A DNA stretch of 64,000 nt from Cryobacterium sp. (lineage in GTDB: Bacteria; Actinomycetota; Actinomycetes; Actinomycetales; Microbacteriaceae). Positions 39,222 to 48,197 of the stretch are shown here, piece by piece. Location: positions 28,811-92,810 of the forward strand of contig NZ_JAJAYI010000086.1 of NCBI RefSeq assembly GCF_026786305.1. Reading direction: 5' to 3'. A program made the position numbers and the translations under genes. The notes beneath the pieces are model-generated. The model saw only the letters and a program-made list of their open reading frames with translations. It made no database searches and had not been told where the DNA came from. Numbering within the stretch: the first letter of the stretch is position 1; each line of letters starts with the position of its first letter.

Positions 39222-40337
39222 CTAGACCAGAACCTCCGCCACGGGCTGGTGCGTCATCTCGTGGGCGAGTGCGACGGGAGCGCTGGTCAGTCGCCCCTCG
39301 AAGGTATTGAGCCCCTGGGACAGCGCGGTGTCAGCGCGCAGCGCGTTCACCCAGCCGAGCGTGGCAAGAGCCCGCACATAGGGCAGCGTCGCATTTGTCA
39401 GGGCATAGGTCGACGTGTGTGGCACAGCCCCGGGCATGTTCGCCACGCAGTAGAACAACGACCGGTGCACGGTGTACGTGGGGTCGGCGTGCGTGGTCGC
39501 ATGGCTATCGGCAAAGCAACCGCCCTGGTCGACGGCGATGTCCACGAGCACGCTGCCCGGCTTCATGCGCGACACGAGCTCGTTACTGACCAGCTTGGGT
39601 GCCTTGGCGCCCGGAATAAGCACCGAGCCAATGACCATATCGGCCTCCGATACGGCCTTGTCGATCTCGAAGCTGTTCGAGGCGATGGTCTTGACGCGGC
39701 CGAAGTGCAGGGTGTCGATCTCGCGCAGCCGAAACAGGTTGGTATCGAGCACGGTCACCTCGGCACCGAGGCCGAGGGACACCTGCATCGCGGCGGTGCC
39801 GGCGACACCGCCACCGAGCACGACGATCTTCGCCGGATGGGTACCGGGAACGCCGGGCACCAACAGGCCAGGGCCGCCGTTCGGCTTGAGCATGGCATTG
39901 GCCCCGACGATCGGCGCGAGGCGGCCGGCGACCTCACTCATCGGTGCCAGCAACGGCAAGGCCCGGGAGGGCAACTGCACGGTTTCATAGGCGATCGCGG
40001 TGACACCGCCCGCGAGCAGGGCACGGGTCAACTCGGGTTCGGCGGCGAGATGCAGATAGGTGAACAGCACGAGGTCGGCGCGAAAATAGCCGTACTCGCT
40101 CGCGACGGGTTCCTTGACTTTGAGCAGCAGCTCGGCGGCCGCCCAGATGCTCGCGGCGTTCGGCAGAATCGTCGCACCGGCAGCGGAATACTGCTCATCA
40201 CTGATCGAGGAACCCACGCCGGCACCGGCCTGCACGAGAACGTCGTGACCGTAGAGGACGAGATCATGCACTCCAGCCGGCGTGATCGCCACCCGAAACT
40301 CATTGTTCTTTATCTCGGTGGGAATTGCGATTCTCAT
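39222..40337 (-). CDS. ald: Alanine dehydrogenase
   Basis: NAD-dependent interconversion of L-alanine with pyruvate and ammonia. 371 residues, standard for the family. N-terminal IPTEIKNNEFRVAITPAGV with the substrate Arg/Lys region, NAD-binding VVLGGGVAGTAA, VDIAVDQGGC and a C-terminal GALTNATLPY-type segment (seen as TYALTNATLPYVRAL). Good SD (GAGGAGC) before the ATG. In this island it could regenerate pyruvate for the putrescine-pyruvate transaminase. It is divergent from the importer operon. Confidence 0.95.
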   Translation of the reverse strand: MRIAIPTEIKNNEFRVAITPAGVHDLVLYGHDVLVQAGAGVGSSISDEQYSAAGATILPNAASIWAAAELLLKVKEPVASEYGYFRADLVLFTYLHLAAEPELTRALLAGGVTAIAYETVQLPSRALPLLAPMSEVAGRLAPIVGANAMLKPNGGPGLLVPGVPGTHPAKIVVLGGGVAGTAAMQVSLGLGAEVTVLDTNLFRLREIDTLHFGRVKTIASNSFEIDKAVSEADMVIGSVLIPGAKAPKLVSNELVSRMKPGSVLVDIAVDQGGCFADSHATTHADPTYTVHRSLFYCVANMPGAVPHTSTYALTNATLPYVRALATLGWVNALRADTALSQGLNTFEGRLTSAPVALAHEMTHQPVAEVLV

Positions 40338-40570
40338 TTCGCTCCTCTGCCGAAGCGTTCAGCGCCGCTCCTGCGCACCACCTTAGTCTCGACGAACCGA
40401 CGATTCCGAGTGCGAATGTTGCGAGTTTGTGCTGATTTCGTGACAAATCGGTTGCAAGATCAATGATTTGAACTCTTTCAGGTGTTTCCACCGTCGATAT
40501 GTGCAATTATCGACCAACTCGCAACGCCGCGAGCCCTGACCGTTTGCGTGCCCAGAATGCTAGGAGAACC
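40338..40570. promoter_or_regulatory. Divergent region between ald and the polyamine importer operon
   Basis: 233 bp without a gene, AT-richer around 40420-40515. TTGAAC at 40468-40473 resembles a -35, but no good -10 lies at 17 bp. AGGAG at 40562-40566 is the SD of the importer's binding-protein gene. No operator is clear. Confidence 0.35.
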
Positions 40571-41788
40571 ATGATGAAGTCCAAGCCGCTGCCCGCCGAT
40601 CCGATGATCCGCCAACTCATTCGCCAGGCGCAAAACGCACAGATGGGCCGCCGAACTCTGCTGGCCGGCGCCGGTGCCGGGGCGACAGCGCTCGCGCTCG
40701 CTGCGTGCTCCTCCGGAACCGCAGCCAAACCCACCGCCGCCGCCGACACCTCGGCCAACGACAAAACCATCCGTTGGGACAACTGGGCCCTGTACATTGA
40801 CGTCGACGACGCCGGCAACTACCCCACCGTCGACGCGTTCAAGGCGCAGACCGGTCTCTCGGTCAAGTACACCGAGGCCGTCGATGACAACAATTCCTAC
40901 TACGGCAAGGTGAAAGACCAGCTTGCCCTCGGCCAGGACATCGGCGCCGACGCCGTGTGCCTGACCGACTGGATGGTCAGCCGCATGATCCGGTTCGGGT
41001 ACACCCAAAAACTCGACCACGCCAACATCCCGAACCTCGCCAACCTGCTCCCTTCGTTGCAGGACGTCGACTTCGATCCGGGGCGCGCCATGAGCGTGCC
41101 GTGGCAGGGCGGTTTCGCCGGCCTGGCCTGGAACAAGGAGAAGTATCCGCAGGGCCTCACCTCGGTCGAAGACCTCTGGGTACCTGAGCTGAAGGGGCGC
41201 GTCGGCGTGCTCTCCGAAATGCGCGACACCATGGGACTGATCATGCTCGACCAGGGCGTCGACATCTCCGGTAAATGGGGCGAAAAGGAGTTCACCGCCG
41301 CCATCGACGAGTTCAAGAAGCAGGTGTCCGACGGACAGATCCGCAACATCAAGGGCAACTCCTACAAGGAGGACCTCGCCAACGAAGACACCCTGGCCGC
41401 GATCGTCTGGTCCGGTGACATCGTGCAGCTCAACGCCGAAAACGGCGACAAATGGGGCTTCGTCGTTCCCGAAAAGGGCGGCACGCTCTGGAACGACAAT
41501 TTCGTGGTTCCGATCGGCTCACCCGGCAAGAAAAACGTCGAAGAACTCATCAACTATTACTACGACCCGGCCGTCGCCGCCGAGGTCGCCGCCTACGTCA
41601 ACTACATCACCCCGGTCGTCGGCGCCAAGGAAGCCATGATGGCCATCGACCCGACGCTGGCCGAAGATCCGCTGATCTTTCCCGACGACGCGACCCTCGC
41701 CAAGGCCCACGTCTTCCGAGGTCTCGACGGCACCGAGGAACAGACCTTCAACGCCCAGTTCCAGGCGATTCTGCTGGGTGCAGCCTGA
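40571..41788 (+). CDS. Polyamine ABC transporter substrate-binding lipoprotein (PotD-like)
   Basis: 405-residue extracellular binding protein. The N-terminus has a twin-arginine-like GRRTLLAGAG, a hydrophobic stretch and a lipobox ending in LAAC followed by SSG, so it is probably a Tat-exported lipoprotein. The mature part has IRWDNWALYID and later SGDIVQLNAENG, resembling PotD/PotF-type binding proteins with an aromatic site for putrescine or spermidine. SD AGGAG, ATG 40571. Its TGA overlaps the ATP-binding gene (TGATG). Exact ligand is inference. Confidence 0.9.
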   Translation: MMKSKPLPADPMIRQLIRQAQNAQMGRRTLLAGAGAGATALALAACSSGTAAKPTAAADTSANDKTIRWDNWALYIDVDDAGNYPTVDAFKAQTGLSVKYTEAVDDNNSYYGKVKDQLALGQDIGADAVCLTDWMVSRMIRFGYTQKLDHANIPNLANLLPSLQDVDFDPGRAMSVPWQGGFAGLAWNKEKYPQGLTSVEDLWVPELKGRVGVLSEMRDTMGLIMLDQGVDISGKWGEKEFTAAIDEFKKQVSDGQIRNIKGNSYKEDLANEDTLAAIVWSGDIVQLNAENGDKWGFVVPEKGGTLWNDNFVVPIGSPGKKNVEELINYYYDPAVAAEVAAYVNYITPVVGAKEAMMAIDPTLAEDPLIFPDDATLAKAHVFRGLDGTEEQTFNAQFQAILLGAA

Positions 41789-42987
41789 TGGCCGTTGGTG
41801 CGTTCGCCGATCGTGGCGCCGACCTGGAGCTGGTCGGCATCGAGAAACGTTTCCCCGGGTTCACCGCCATCGAAAACCTCCACCTCACCATTCCGGCGGG
41901 GTCATTCTTCGCACTACTCGGACCCTCGGGCTGCGGCAAGACGACCACCCTGCGGTTGGTCGCCGGCCTCGAAGAACCAACCAGCGGCCGCATCCTCATC
42001 GGGGGTGAGGATGTGACCGATCAGAAATCCTTCCAGCGTCCGGTCAATACCGTATTCCAGAGCTACGCCCTCTTTCCGCACATGACCGTGTTGGAGAACG
42101 TCGCATTCGGGCTGCGCCGCCGCAAGATCGGCGACCCGGTGGCCAAAGCGCACGAGGCGCTGCTCCTGGTTGAGCTCGATCATCTCGCGCACCGCAAGCC
42201 ACAGCAGCTCTCCGGCGGCCAGCAACAGCGCGTCGCCCTGGCCCGTGCCATTGTCAACCGGCCGGCACTGCTCCTGCTCGACGAGCCCCTCGGGGCCCTC
42301 GACCTCAAGCTGCGACGTCAAATGCAGCTCGAGTTGAAGACCATCCAGGAAGAGGTCGGCCTCACCTTTCTGCACGTGACCCACGACCAGGAGGAAGCCA
42401 TGACCATGGCCGACACCATCGCGGTCATGAACAAGGGCCGCATCGAACAAATGGGCGAACCACAGCAGCTCTACGAACTGCCCAAAACCGCGTTCGTCGC
42501 CAACTTTCTCGGCCAGTCCAACCTGTTCACCGGCCCGGTCGTCTCCACCACCAGTTCCGCCATCGCGGTCGACGTGTTCGGGCAGCAGATCGTTGTGCCA
42601 CTCAAGCGTGCGCATCGGGTGTCGGGCGAGGTCACCATCGGTGTGCGACCCGAGAAACTCACCCTGCACGCCGACGCGCCCACCCATGATTCCAGCCGCA
42701 ACGTGATGGGCCCGGGCAAGGTCATCGACGTGTCGTTCAGCGGGGTCAGCACGCAGTACCTCGTAGCCGTGCATGGAGTCGGCACCCTGGTCGTGTTCGC
42801 CCAGAACGTGGCTTTCGGCCCGGCCGCGCAGGTCGGCGCCGAGGTCTGGCTCAGCTGGAACGTAGATCACGGCTTCGGCCTCGACGACGATCCGGCACAA
42901 GCCCCCCGGTTCGAGGCAGACCTTGACACCAGAACCATCGCCCAACAGCGACGCTCATCGCTGATCACGGAGCTTGAGGAGGCCTAG
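41788..42987 (+). CDS. Polyamine ABC transporter ATP-binding protein (PotA-like)
   Basis: 399 residues. ABC ATPase motifs GPSGCGKTT (Walker A), [15 protein letters not shown] (signature), [14 protein letters not shown] (Walker B with Glu) and the His switch HVTHDQEEA, then a TOBE domain in the last 120 residues, as in PotA. The ATG overlaps the stop of the binding-protein gene. It energises import with the two permeases that follow. Confidence 0.94.
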   Translation: MAVGAFADRGADLELVGIEKRFPGFTAIENLHLTIPAGSFFALLGPSGCGKTTTLRLVAGLEEPTSGRILIGGEDVTDQKSFQRPVNTVFQSYALFPHMTVLENVAFGLRRRKIGDPVAKAHEALLLVELDHLAHRKPQQLSGGQQQRVALARAIVNRPALLLLDEPLGALDLKLRRQMQLELKTIQEEVGLTFLHVTHDQEEAMTMADTIAVMNKGRIEQMGEPQQLYELPKTAFVANFLGQSNLFTGPVVSTTSSAIAVDVFGQQIVVPLKRAHRVSGEVTIGVRPEKLTLHADAPTHDSSRNVMGPGKVIDVSFSGVSTQYLVAVHGVGTLVVFAQNVAFGPAAQVGAEVWLSWNVDHGFGLDDDPAQAPRFEADLDTRTIAQQRRSSLITELEEA

Positions 42988-42989
42988 CG

Positions 42990-43907
42990 ATGGCCTTCGC
43001 CGCATTCTCGTCGACGACCGCGCCGTCGACCGATCCGGTCGCTCGGCGTCGAAGCCCCGTGGCCTTGTTCTTGCTGCTGCCGGGCATCCTCTATCTGGTG
43101 CTGTTCTTTCTCACCCCCTTGGTGTCGCTGCTGCTGACGTCGTTCCAGGCGCCGCGGGAGTTCGGCGATATCGGCCAGTACGACTACGCCTTCCGCTGGC
43201 AGAACTATGTCGAGGTCGTCACGACCTACTGGCCGCACATCGTGCGTTCGTTCAGCTATGCGCTGGCGGCGACGTTCTTTGCGTTGCTGATCAGTTACCC
43301 GCTGGCGTATTTCATCGGAGTGAAGGCCCGCAAATGGCCGCTGCTGCAGAGCCTCATGCTCGTGCTCGTAATCGCGCCGTTCTTCATCAGCTTTCTGCTG
43401 CGAACCCTGGCGTGGAAGCAGCTGTTCGCGGACGAGTCCTTCGTCGTGCAGTCGCTGAAGGCGCTGTCGCTGCTGGGGCCGGAAGCCCACGTGACCGGTA
43501 CCGCTTTCTCGGTGATCTTCGGCCTGACCTACAACTTCATACCGTTCATGACCCTGCCCCTCTACACGACGCTGGAACGGCTCGACGTGCGCTACCTCGA
43601 AGCGGGCAGCGACCTCTATGCGAGCCCGTTCCAGGTGTTCCAGAAGGTCACCATTCCGCTGTCGATGCCCGGCATCGTGGCGGGTACCCTGCTCACCTTC
43701 ATTCCAGCGGCCGGGGACTATATCAACGCCGGCCGGGACTTTCTTGGTGGCACCGGCACTCAGATGATGGGAAACGTGATCGAGGCGAACTTTCTCGTGC
43801 TGCAGAACTATCCCTCGGCGGCGGCCCTGTCGATCATTCTGATGACCGTGATTCTCGTGATCGTCAGTATTTACGTCAAACGATCCGGAACGGAGGAGCT
43901 GCTGTGA
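42990..43907 (+). CDS. Polyamine ABC transporter permease 1 (PotB-like)
   Basis: 305-residue inner-membrane permease with six hydrophobic segments. The EAA loop that docks the ATPase is YLEAGSDLYASPFQVFQKVTIPLSMPGI. ATG lies 2 nt after potA-like; the stop overlaps the next permease (GTGA). Confidence 0.94.
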   Translation: MAFAAFSSTTAPSTDPVARRRSPVALFLLLPGILYLVLFFLTPLVSLLLTSFQAPREFGDIGQYDYAFRWQNYVEVVTTYWPHIVRSFSYALAATFFALLISYPLAYFIGVKARKWPLLQSLMLVLVIAPFFISFLLRTLAWKQLFADESFVVQSLKALSLLGPEAHVTGTAFSVIFGLTYNFIPFMTLPLYTTLERLDVRYLEAGSDLYASPFQVFQKVTIPLSMPGIVAGTLLTFIPAAGDYINAGRDFLGGTGTQMMGNVIEANFLVLQNYPSAAALSIILMTVILVIVSIYVKRSGTEELL

Positions 43908-44710
43908 AACTCTCCCTCGGCAAGTGGCTGCTACCCGTGTACAGCTCTCTGGCGCTTTTGTTTCTGATGATTCCCATCGGCTACACCTTCATCTACTCGT
44001 TCAACGACTCGCTCAAATCGAACATCACGTGGCGCGGTTTCACCTTCGACAAGTGGCTCAACGTCTGCAACGTGCAAAACGGCGCCGTCTGTCAGGCCTT
44101 TGGCAACAGCCTGATCATCGGGGCCATTGCCACCGTCGTGGCGACCACCCTCGGCACCATGATCGCGATCGCCATTGTGCGTTACCGGTTCAAGTTTCGG
44201 TCGCAGACCAGCCTGTTCCTGTTCTTGCCGATGGCCACCCCGGAGGTCGTTCTCGGCGCCGGCCTGGCGGCCCAGTTTCTGTCGCTCGGTGTGCCGAAAG
44301 ACATGCTGACGATTATTCTCGCGCACACCATGTTCTGCATCAGCTTCGTCGTGGTCACGGTCAAGGCGCGTGTTGCGAGTCTCGACCCGGCGCTGGAAGA
44401 GGCCGGCCGTGACCTGTACGGTTCCGCCTGGCAGGTGTTCGCGCGCATAACGTTTCCGCTGCTGCTGCCGGGCATTCTGGCGGCCGCGCTGTTGTCGTTC
44501 GCGCTGTCGTTTGACGACTTCATCATCACGAACTTCAACTCCGGAGCGGTGACGACGTTCCCCAAGTACATCTACATCTCGGCGGCGCGCGGCATTCCGG
44601 CCGAGGCCAACGTGCTCGCCTCGGCCGTGTTCATTCTCGCGCTGGTTGTGGTCGTGACGGTGCAGGTGTCGGGGGCGGCGAGGGCACGGCGGCTGGCCAA
44701 GATGAGCTGA
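43904..44710 (+). CDS. Polyamine ABC transporter permease 2 (PotC-like)
   Basis: 268 residues with six membrane helices and the EAA loop ALEEAGRDLYGSAWQVFARITFPLLLPGI. ALSFDDFIITNF is the PotC-type landmark after the EAA loop. GTG 43904 overlaps the previous stop. It closes the importer operon and converges on the asparaginase gene with one base between them. Confidence 0.94.
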   Translation: MKLSLGKWLLPVYSSLALLFLMIPIGYTFIYSFNDSLKSNITWRGFTFDKWLNVCNVQNGAVCQAFGNSLIIGAIATVVATTLGTMIAIAIVRYRFKFRSQTSLFLFLPMATPEVVLGAGLAAQFLSLGVPKDMLTIILAHTMFCISFVVVTVKARVASLDPALEEAGRDLYGSAWQVFARITFPLLLPGILAAALLSFALSFDDFIITNFNSGAVTTFPKYIYISAARGIPAEANVLASAVFILALVVVVTVQVSGAARARRLAKMS

Positions 44711-44711
44711 G

Positions 44712-45704
44712 CTAGACGTAGCTGGCGCGAATCTCCCCGACGGGCAGGCCGCCGCCGGTGACGGTGAGGCCGAGCTCGGGGAGAAGCTCGGCTACATCCG
44801 TGCGCTGGAGCGCACCGGCGTCGGCGAGCAGGCTCAGCGCGACCGCCGCAGCGGCGCGCAGATTGCCGTCGAGAATCTTCAGCGCCACGGTCGTACCGTT
44901 CTCAGCGGCAGCGACCATGATGCCCTCGGCGCCTCCCTTCACGAACAGCCCGAGCCGGTCGATCACGATGCTGTCGGAGTGGCCGGGGCCGGCCACGACC
45001 CAGCCATTGGCGCGCACCGCTTCGGCCAAAAACCCGGCCTCGCGGTAGATCGCAAACGGTGAGTTGGACTTGCTCGTGGCGATGCGCGCGATTCCACGGG
45101 CCAGTCCGGTGAGTGAGATCGCGTGCACGGGCGCACCGCAACCGTCGACGCCCGAGGTCAGAGGTCGTTCGCCGGTGAAACGTTCGAGCACGTCGAGAAT
45201 GCGTTTTTGCAACGGATGCGCCGGCTCCAGATAGCCCTCCAGCGGCCACGCGTTCTGCTGGCACGCCACGAGCATCGCTGAATGCTTACCCGAGCACTCC
45301 ATGTAAACGGGAGCCTGGCCGGCGCCGAGGCGCACAAGGGCATCGCGGGCAGCGGAGTCGATCGGCCAGGCCGCCGGGCAGGCGAGCGCCGTCTCGGGCA
45401 CTCCGGCCCGGGTGAGCAGCCCGCGCACGAGGTCGATATGTGCGGCGGTGCCGCTGTGACTTGCGGTGGCGATGGCAGCATCCGCTCCCCGCAGGGCAAC
45501 CCCGCTCGCCATGACCGCGACGGCCTGGAAGGGTTTCAGCGCCGAGCGCGGAAAGACCGGGCTGGTCACGTCGCCGAGCGCCCGCAACACCTCACCGTTG
45601 GTGCCGAGCACGATCGCCGATCCGGCGTGTCGGGACTCGACGAAGCCGCTGCGCTCGACGACGGCGAGTTCAACGGAATCGTCGACCGTAAAGGTTTCCG
45701 TCAC
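44712..45704 (-). CDS. L-asparaginase II family protein
   Basis: 330 residues of the PF06089-type asparaginase family, unrelated to AnsA/AnsB. Motifs SRHAGSAIV, FPRSALKPFQA, MECSGKHSAML and SGVDGCGAPVHA are clear. Hydrolyses asparagine to aspartate and ammonia. It lies 4 nt after gabT on the same strand, so it is co-transcribed with it; this joins nitrogen release from asparagine with GABA breakdown. Confidence 0.9.
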   Translation of the reverse strand: MTETFTVDDSVELAVVERSGFVESRHAGSAIVLGTNGEVLRALGDVTSPVFPRSALKPFQAVAVMASGVALRGADAAIATASHSGTAAHIDLVRGLLTRAGVPETALACPAAWPIDSAARDALVRLGAGQAPVYMECSGKHSAMLVACQQNAWPLEGYLEPAHPLQKRILDVLERFTGERPLTSGVDGCGAPVHAISLTGLARGIARIATSKSNSPFAIYREAGFLAEAVRANGWVVAGPGHSDSIVIDRLGLFVKGGAEGIMVAAAENGTTVALKILDGNLRAAAAVALSLLADAGALQRTDVAELLPELGLTVTGGGLPVGEIRASYV

Positions 45705-45708
45705 GAGA

Positions 45709-47082
45709 TTAGAGTGCGGCCATGGCGTCGTCGATCACCGAGAGGGCATCGACGATGAGCGTATCGGACAGCGCGAGGCTCGGCAGAAAGCGCAGCACGT
45801 TGCCGTAGGTGCCAGCGGTGAGCAGCAGAACGCCGTGCTGGCCGGCGTAGGTGGAGATGGCGCTCACCGCGGCGGCGTTGGGTGCCTTCGTGGTGTCGCC
45901 GGTGCCGGGCTGTACGAGCTCGATGGCCATCATGGCGCCGCGACCGCGAATCTCGCCGATGATGTCGTACTTGTTCTTCAACGCCGTCAGGCCCGCGGTG
46001 AGGGACTTCTCGATGCGCTGGGCCTCCCCGAGCAGGTTGTTGGCCTCGATCGCGTCGAAGACGGCGATCGCTGCGGCGCAGGAGACCGGGTTGCCACCGA
46101 AGGTGCCGCCGAGGCCGCCGGGCTGCGAGGCATCCATAATCTGGGCGCGGCCGGTGACGGCGGCGAGCGGGAAGCCGCCGGCGATACCCTTGGCACTGAG
46201 CACGAGGTCGGGGATCCAGCCGAAGTGCTCACTCGCGTAGTACTTGCCGGAGCGGGCCATGCCGCTCTGAATCTCATCGGCGATCATGACGACACCGTTT
46301 GCGGTGCACCATTCCTGCAGCAGTGGCAGGTAACCGTCGGCCGGAACCATGAAGCCGCCCTCGCCCTGGATGGGCTCGACAACGAGGCAGGCCAGGTCGC
46401 TCGCGCCGATGACCTTCTCGAGGTAGGCGATCGTGCGGGCGGCAGCATCCGCTCCGTTCAAACCGTCGTGATACGGGTAGGAGCTGGGGGCGTGGTAGAC
46501 GTCGCTGGCGAGGGGGCCGAACCCGGTGGCATAGGGCATGGCCTTGTAGTTCATTGCCATGGTCAGCACGGTGCGACCGTGGTACGCGTGGTCGAGCACC
46601 GCGACGGCGCGGCGGCCGGTGTACTTGCGGGCGATCTTCACGCCGTTTTCGACGGCTTCGGCGCCGGAGTTGATGAGCACGCTCTTCTTCGGGAAATTAC
46701 CAGGCGTGTGCTCGGCGAGTAGCTCGGCGACGCGCACATACTCTTCGTACGGCGTGACGGTGAAGAGGGTGTGGATAAAATCCTGAGACTGTTCGACGGC
46801 AGCGGCGACGACGCTGGTCTCGGTGTGGCCGATGGTGGTCACGCCGATTCCGGCGCCGAGGTCAATGAACTGGTTGCCGTCAACATCGACGACGATTGCG
46901 CCGTTGGCCTTGGCGATGTATACCGGGAGCATTGAGCTGACGCCGTCGGAGACGACCGCCCGGCGTCGCTGATGCAACGCGGCCGAGATCGGACCGGGAA
47001 TAGCGGTCACGATCTTTCGTTCTTGGGCTACCGGGTAGGTAGCGATGGCAACGGCGGCGGAGTTTGTGAGGGTGTCAGTCAT
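45709..47082 (-). CDS. gabT: 4-aminobutyrate-2-oxoglutarate transaminase, copy 1
   Basis: 457-residue PLP aminotransferase converting GABA and 2-oxoglutarate to succinic semialdehyde and glutamate. DVDGNQFIDLGAGIGVTTIGH, NSGAEAVENGVKIAR, AYHGRTVLTMAMNYK, MIADEIQSGMARSGK and the PLP-lysine motif LSAKGIAGGFPLAAVTGRA are present. Its closest relative in the window is the gene at 49.4-50.7 kb. First gene of an operon with asparaginase. A TACAGT (minus strand 47091-47096) lies 8 nt before the ATG and three 20-bp repeats sit directly upstream. Confidence 0.92.
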   Translation of the reverse strand: MTDTLTNSAAVAIATYPVAQERKIVTAIPGPISAALHQRRRAVVSDGVSSMLPVYIAKANGAIVVDVDGNQFIDLGAGIGVTTIGHTETSVVAAAVEQSQDFIHTLFTVTPYEEYVRVAELLAEHTPGNFPKKSVLINSGAEAVENGVKIARKYTGRRAVAVLDHAYHGRTVLTMAMNYKAMPYATGFGPLASDVYHAPSSYPYHDGLNGADAAARTIAYLEKVIGASDLACLVVEPIQGEGGFMVPADGYLPLLQEWCTANGVVMIADEIQSGMARSGKYYASEHFGWIPDLVLSAKGIAGGFPLAAVTGRAQIMDASQPGGLGGTFGGNPVSCAAAIAVFDAIEANNLLGEAQRIEKSLTAGLTALKNKYDIIGEIRGRGAMMAIELVQPGTGDTTKAPNAAAVSAISTYAGQHGVLLLTAGTYGNVLRFLPSLALSDTLIVDALSVIDDAMAAL

Positions 47083-47102
47083 GGTGCTTCAACTGTACCT
47101 AT

Positions 47103-47162
47103 CCTTACTGTGTCGATCCATTCCTTACTGTGTCGATCCATTCCTAACTGTGTCGATCCATC
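47103..47162. repeat. Three 20-bp direct repeats between gabT and osmC
   Basis: Units at 47103-47122 and 47123-47142 are identical (CCTTACTGTGTCGATCCATT); 47143-47162 differs at two positions (CCTAACTG... and final C). Each holds TGTCGA, which on the minus strand reads TCGACA, close to a -35 box. They lie at about -20 to -80 from the gabT start and look like iterated regulator-binding sites or repeated promoter parts. Confidence 0.9.
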
Positions 47163-47220
47163 GTGGCGCGTGGGTTGGGGTGCGAGAATCTTGAGGACAC
47201 CACAGATTCAAGGGGGAGCC

Positions 47221-47703
47221 ATGATCGGCGAACACAATTACGCGGTGCAGATCGAATGGACCGGCAATCGCGGAACCGGAACGAGCAACTATCGCGAGTA
47301 CGGCCGGGAGCACACGATCACGCCGACCGGGAGGGGTGCAGCTGAGAAAGCAGTCATCCAAGCCTCGGCCGACCCGACTTTTCACGGCAACGCCGAACGG
47401 TGGAATCCCGAGGAGCTGCTGCTGGCCGCCCTCAGTCAGTGCCACATGCTGTCCTACCTGCACGTCGCCGTGCGCCATGGCATCGTCGTCACGGCCTATG
47501 CGGATGCCGCGGCTGGCGTCATGAAACAACATTCGGGCGGCGGTGGCCGCTTCGTCTCGGTTACCATGCACCCCCGGGTCACCATCTCCGACCCGAACCA
47601 GGTGGAGCTCGCGCAGTCACTGCACGCCGAGGCAGCTCGTGAGTGTTTCATCGGAGCGTCGATGAACTTTCCGGTCGGACACGAACCGGTCACCACCATC
47701 TAA
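47221..47703 (+). CDS. OsmC/Ohr family protein
   Basis: 160 residues with the two redox cysteines of the family in LSQCHMLSYLH and ARECFIGASMNFPV; the latter is typical of the YhfA/OsmC-like branch. These proteins reduce organic hydroperoxides or act as stress-linked thiol peroxidases. SD GGGGGAG at 47212-47218 supports ATG 47221. Divergent from gabT and sharing its repeat-bearing upstream region. Confidence 0.88.
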   Translation: MIGEHNYAVQIEWTGNRGTGTSNYREYGREHTITPTGRGAAEKAVIQASADPTFHGNAERWNPEELLLAALSQCHMLSYLHVAVRHGIVVTAYADAAAGVMKQHSGGGGRFVSVTMHPRVTISDPNQVELAQSLHAEAARECFIGASMNFPVGHEPVTTI

Positions 47704-47754
47704 CGGCGTAACGCTCCCCAACTCACGGCTCGGCGAGGACTGACCCCGTTACGC

Positions 47755-47788
47755 TTGACGTGGTAGTGCGGTTTACATAGTAGTGTGG
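47755..47788 (+). promoter_or_regulatory. Promoter upstream of the PadR gene
   Basis: -35 TTGACG 47755-47760, 17-bp spacer, -10 TAGTAG 47778-47783. Direct repeats GTAGTGCGG (47763-47771) and GTAGTGTGG (47780-47788) overlap it, a possible autoregulatory site. Confidence 0.5.
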
Positions 47789-47837
47789 GATCCGTTGAAG
47801 GCGCACGTGGACGCCCAGACCGATCGAAGGGGATGCG

Positions 47838-48197
47838 ATGGATACCACCCAGTTACTCAAGGGGGTGCTCGATATGGCCGTCCTGGCCGTGATCGTCGAC
47901 GACGACGGCTATGGCTATGACATTGTGCGCCGCTTGCGCGCCGCCGGGCTCGATCAGGTCGGGGATGCCTCGGTCTACGGCACCCTGCGTCGGTTGTACA
48001 GCGCCGGGGCGCTGTCGAGCTACGTCGTCCCCTCGGACGGCGGACCGCACCGCAAGTACTACGGAATGAACCCGCACGGCCGAGCCATGCTCGCCGAACA
48101 GCGCGCGAACTGGACCCACTTCGCCGACACCCTCACTCTGCTGCTCGAGAAGCCGCTACCCACCGTTCACCTACGCACGATCGGCGACAACTCATGA
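47838..48197 (+). CDS. PadR family transcriptional regulator
   Basis: 119 residues with the winged-helix pattern of PadR: LLKGVLDMAVLAVI, GYGYDIVRRLRAAGL, SVYGTLRRLYSAGALSSY and GPHRKYYGMNPHGRAML. The C-terminal dimerisation part is short. It overlaps the next gene (ATGA), a membrane protein, a common pairing in actinobacteria in which PadR represses its own operon. Ligand unknown. Confidence 0.92.
   Translation: MDTTQLLKGVLDMAVLAVIVDDDGYGYDIVRRLRAAGLDQVGDASVYGTLRRLYSAGALSSYVVPSDGGPHRKYYGMNPHGRAMLAEQRANWTHFADTLTLLLEKPLPTVHLRTIGDNS

Noticed and set aside
42974-43903. Open frame running in phase into the PotC-like permease from inside PotB
   Set aside because: It is the same frame as potC without a stop; the real potC starts at GTG 43904 with a GTGA overlap. 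Potential fusion rejected because PotB is complete in another frame.
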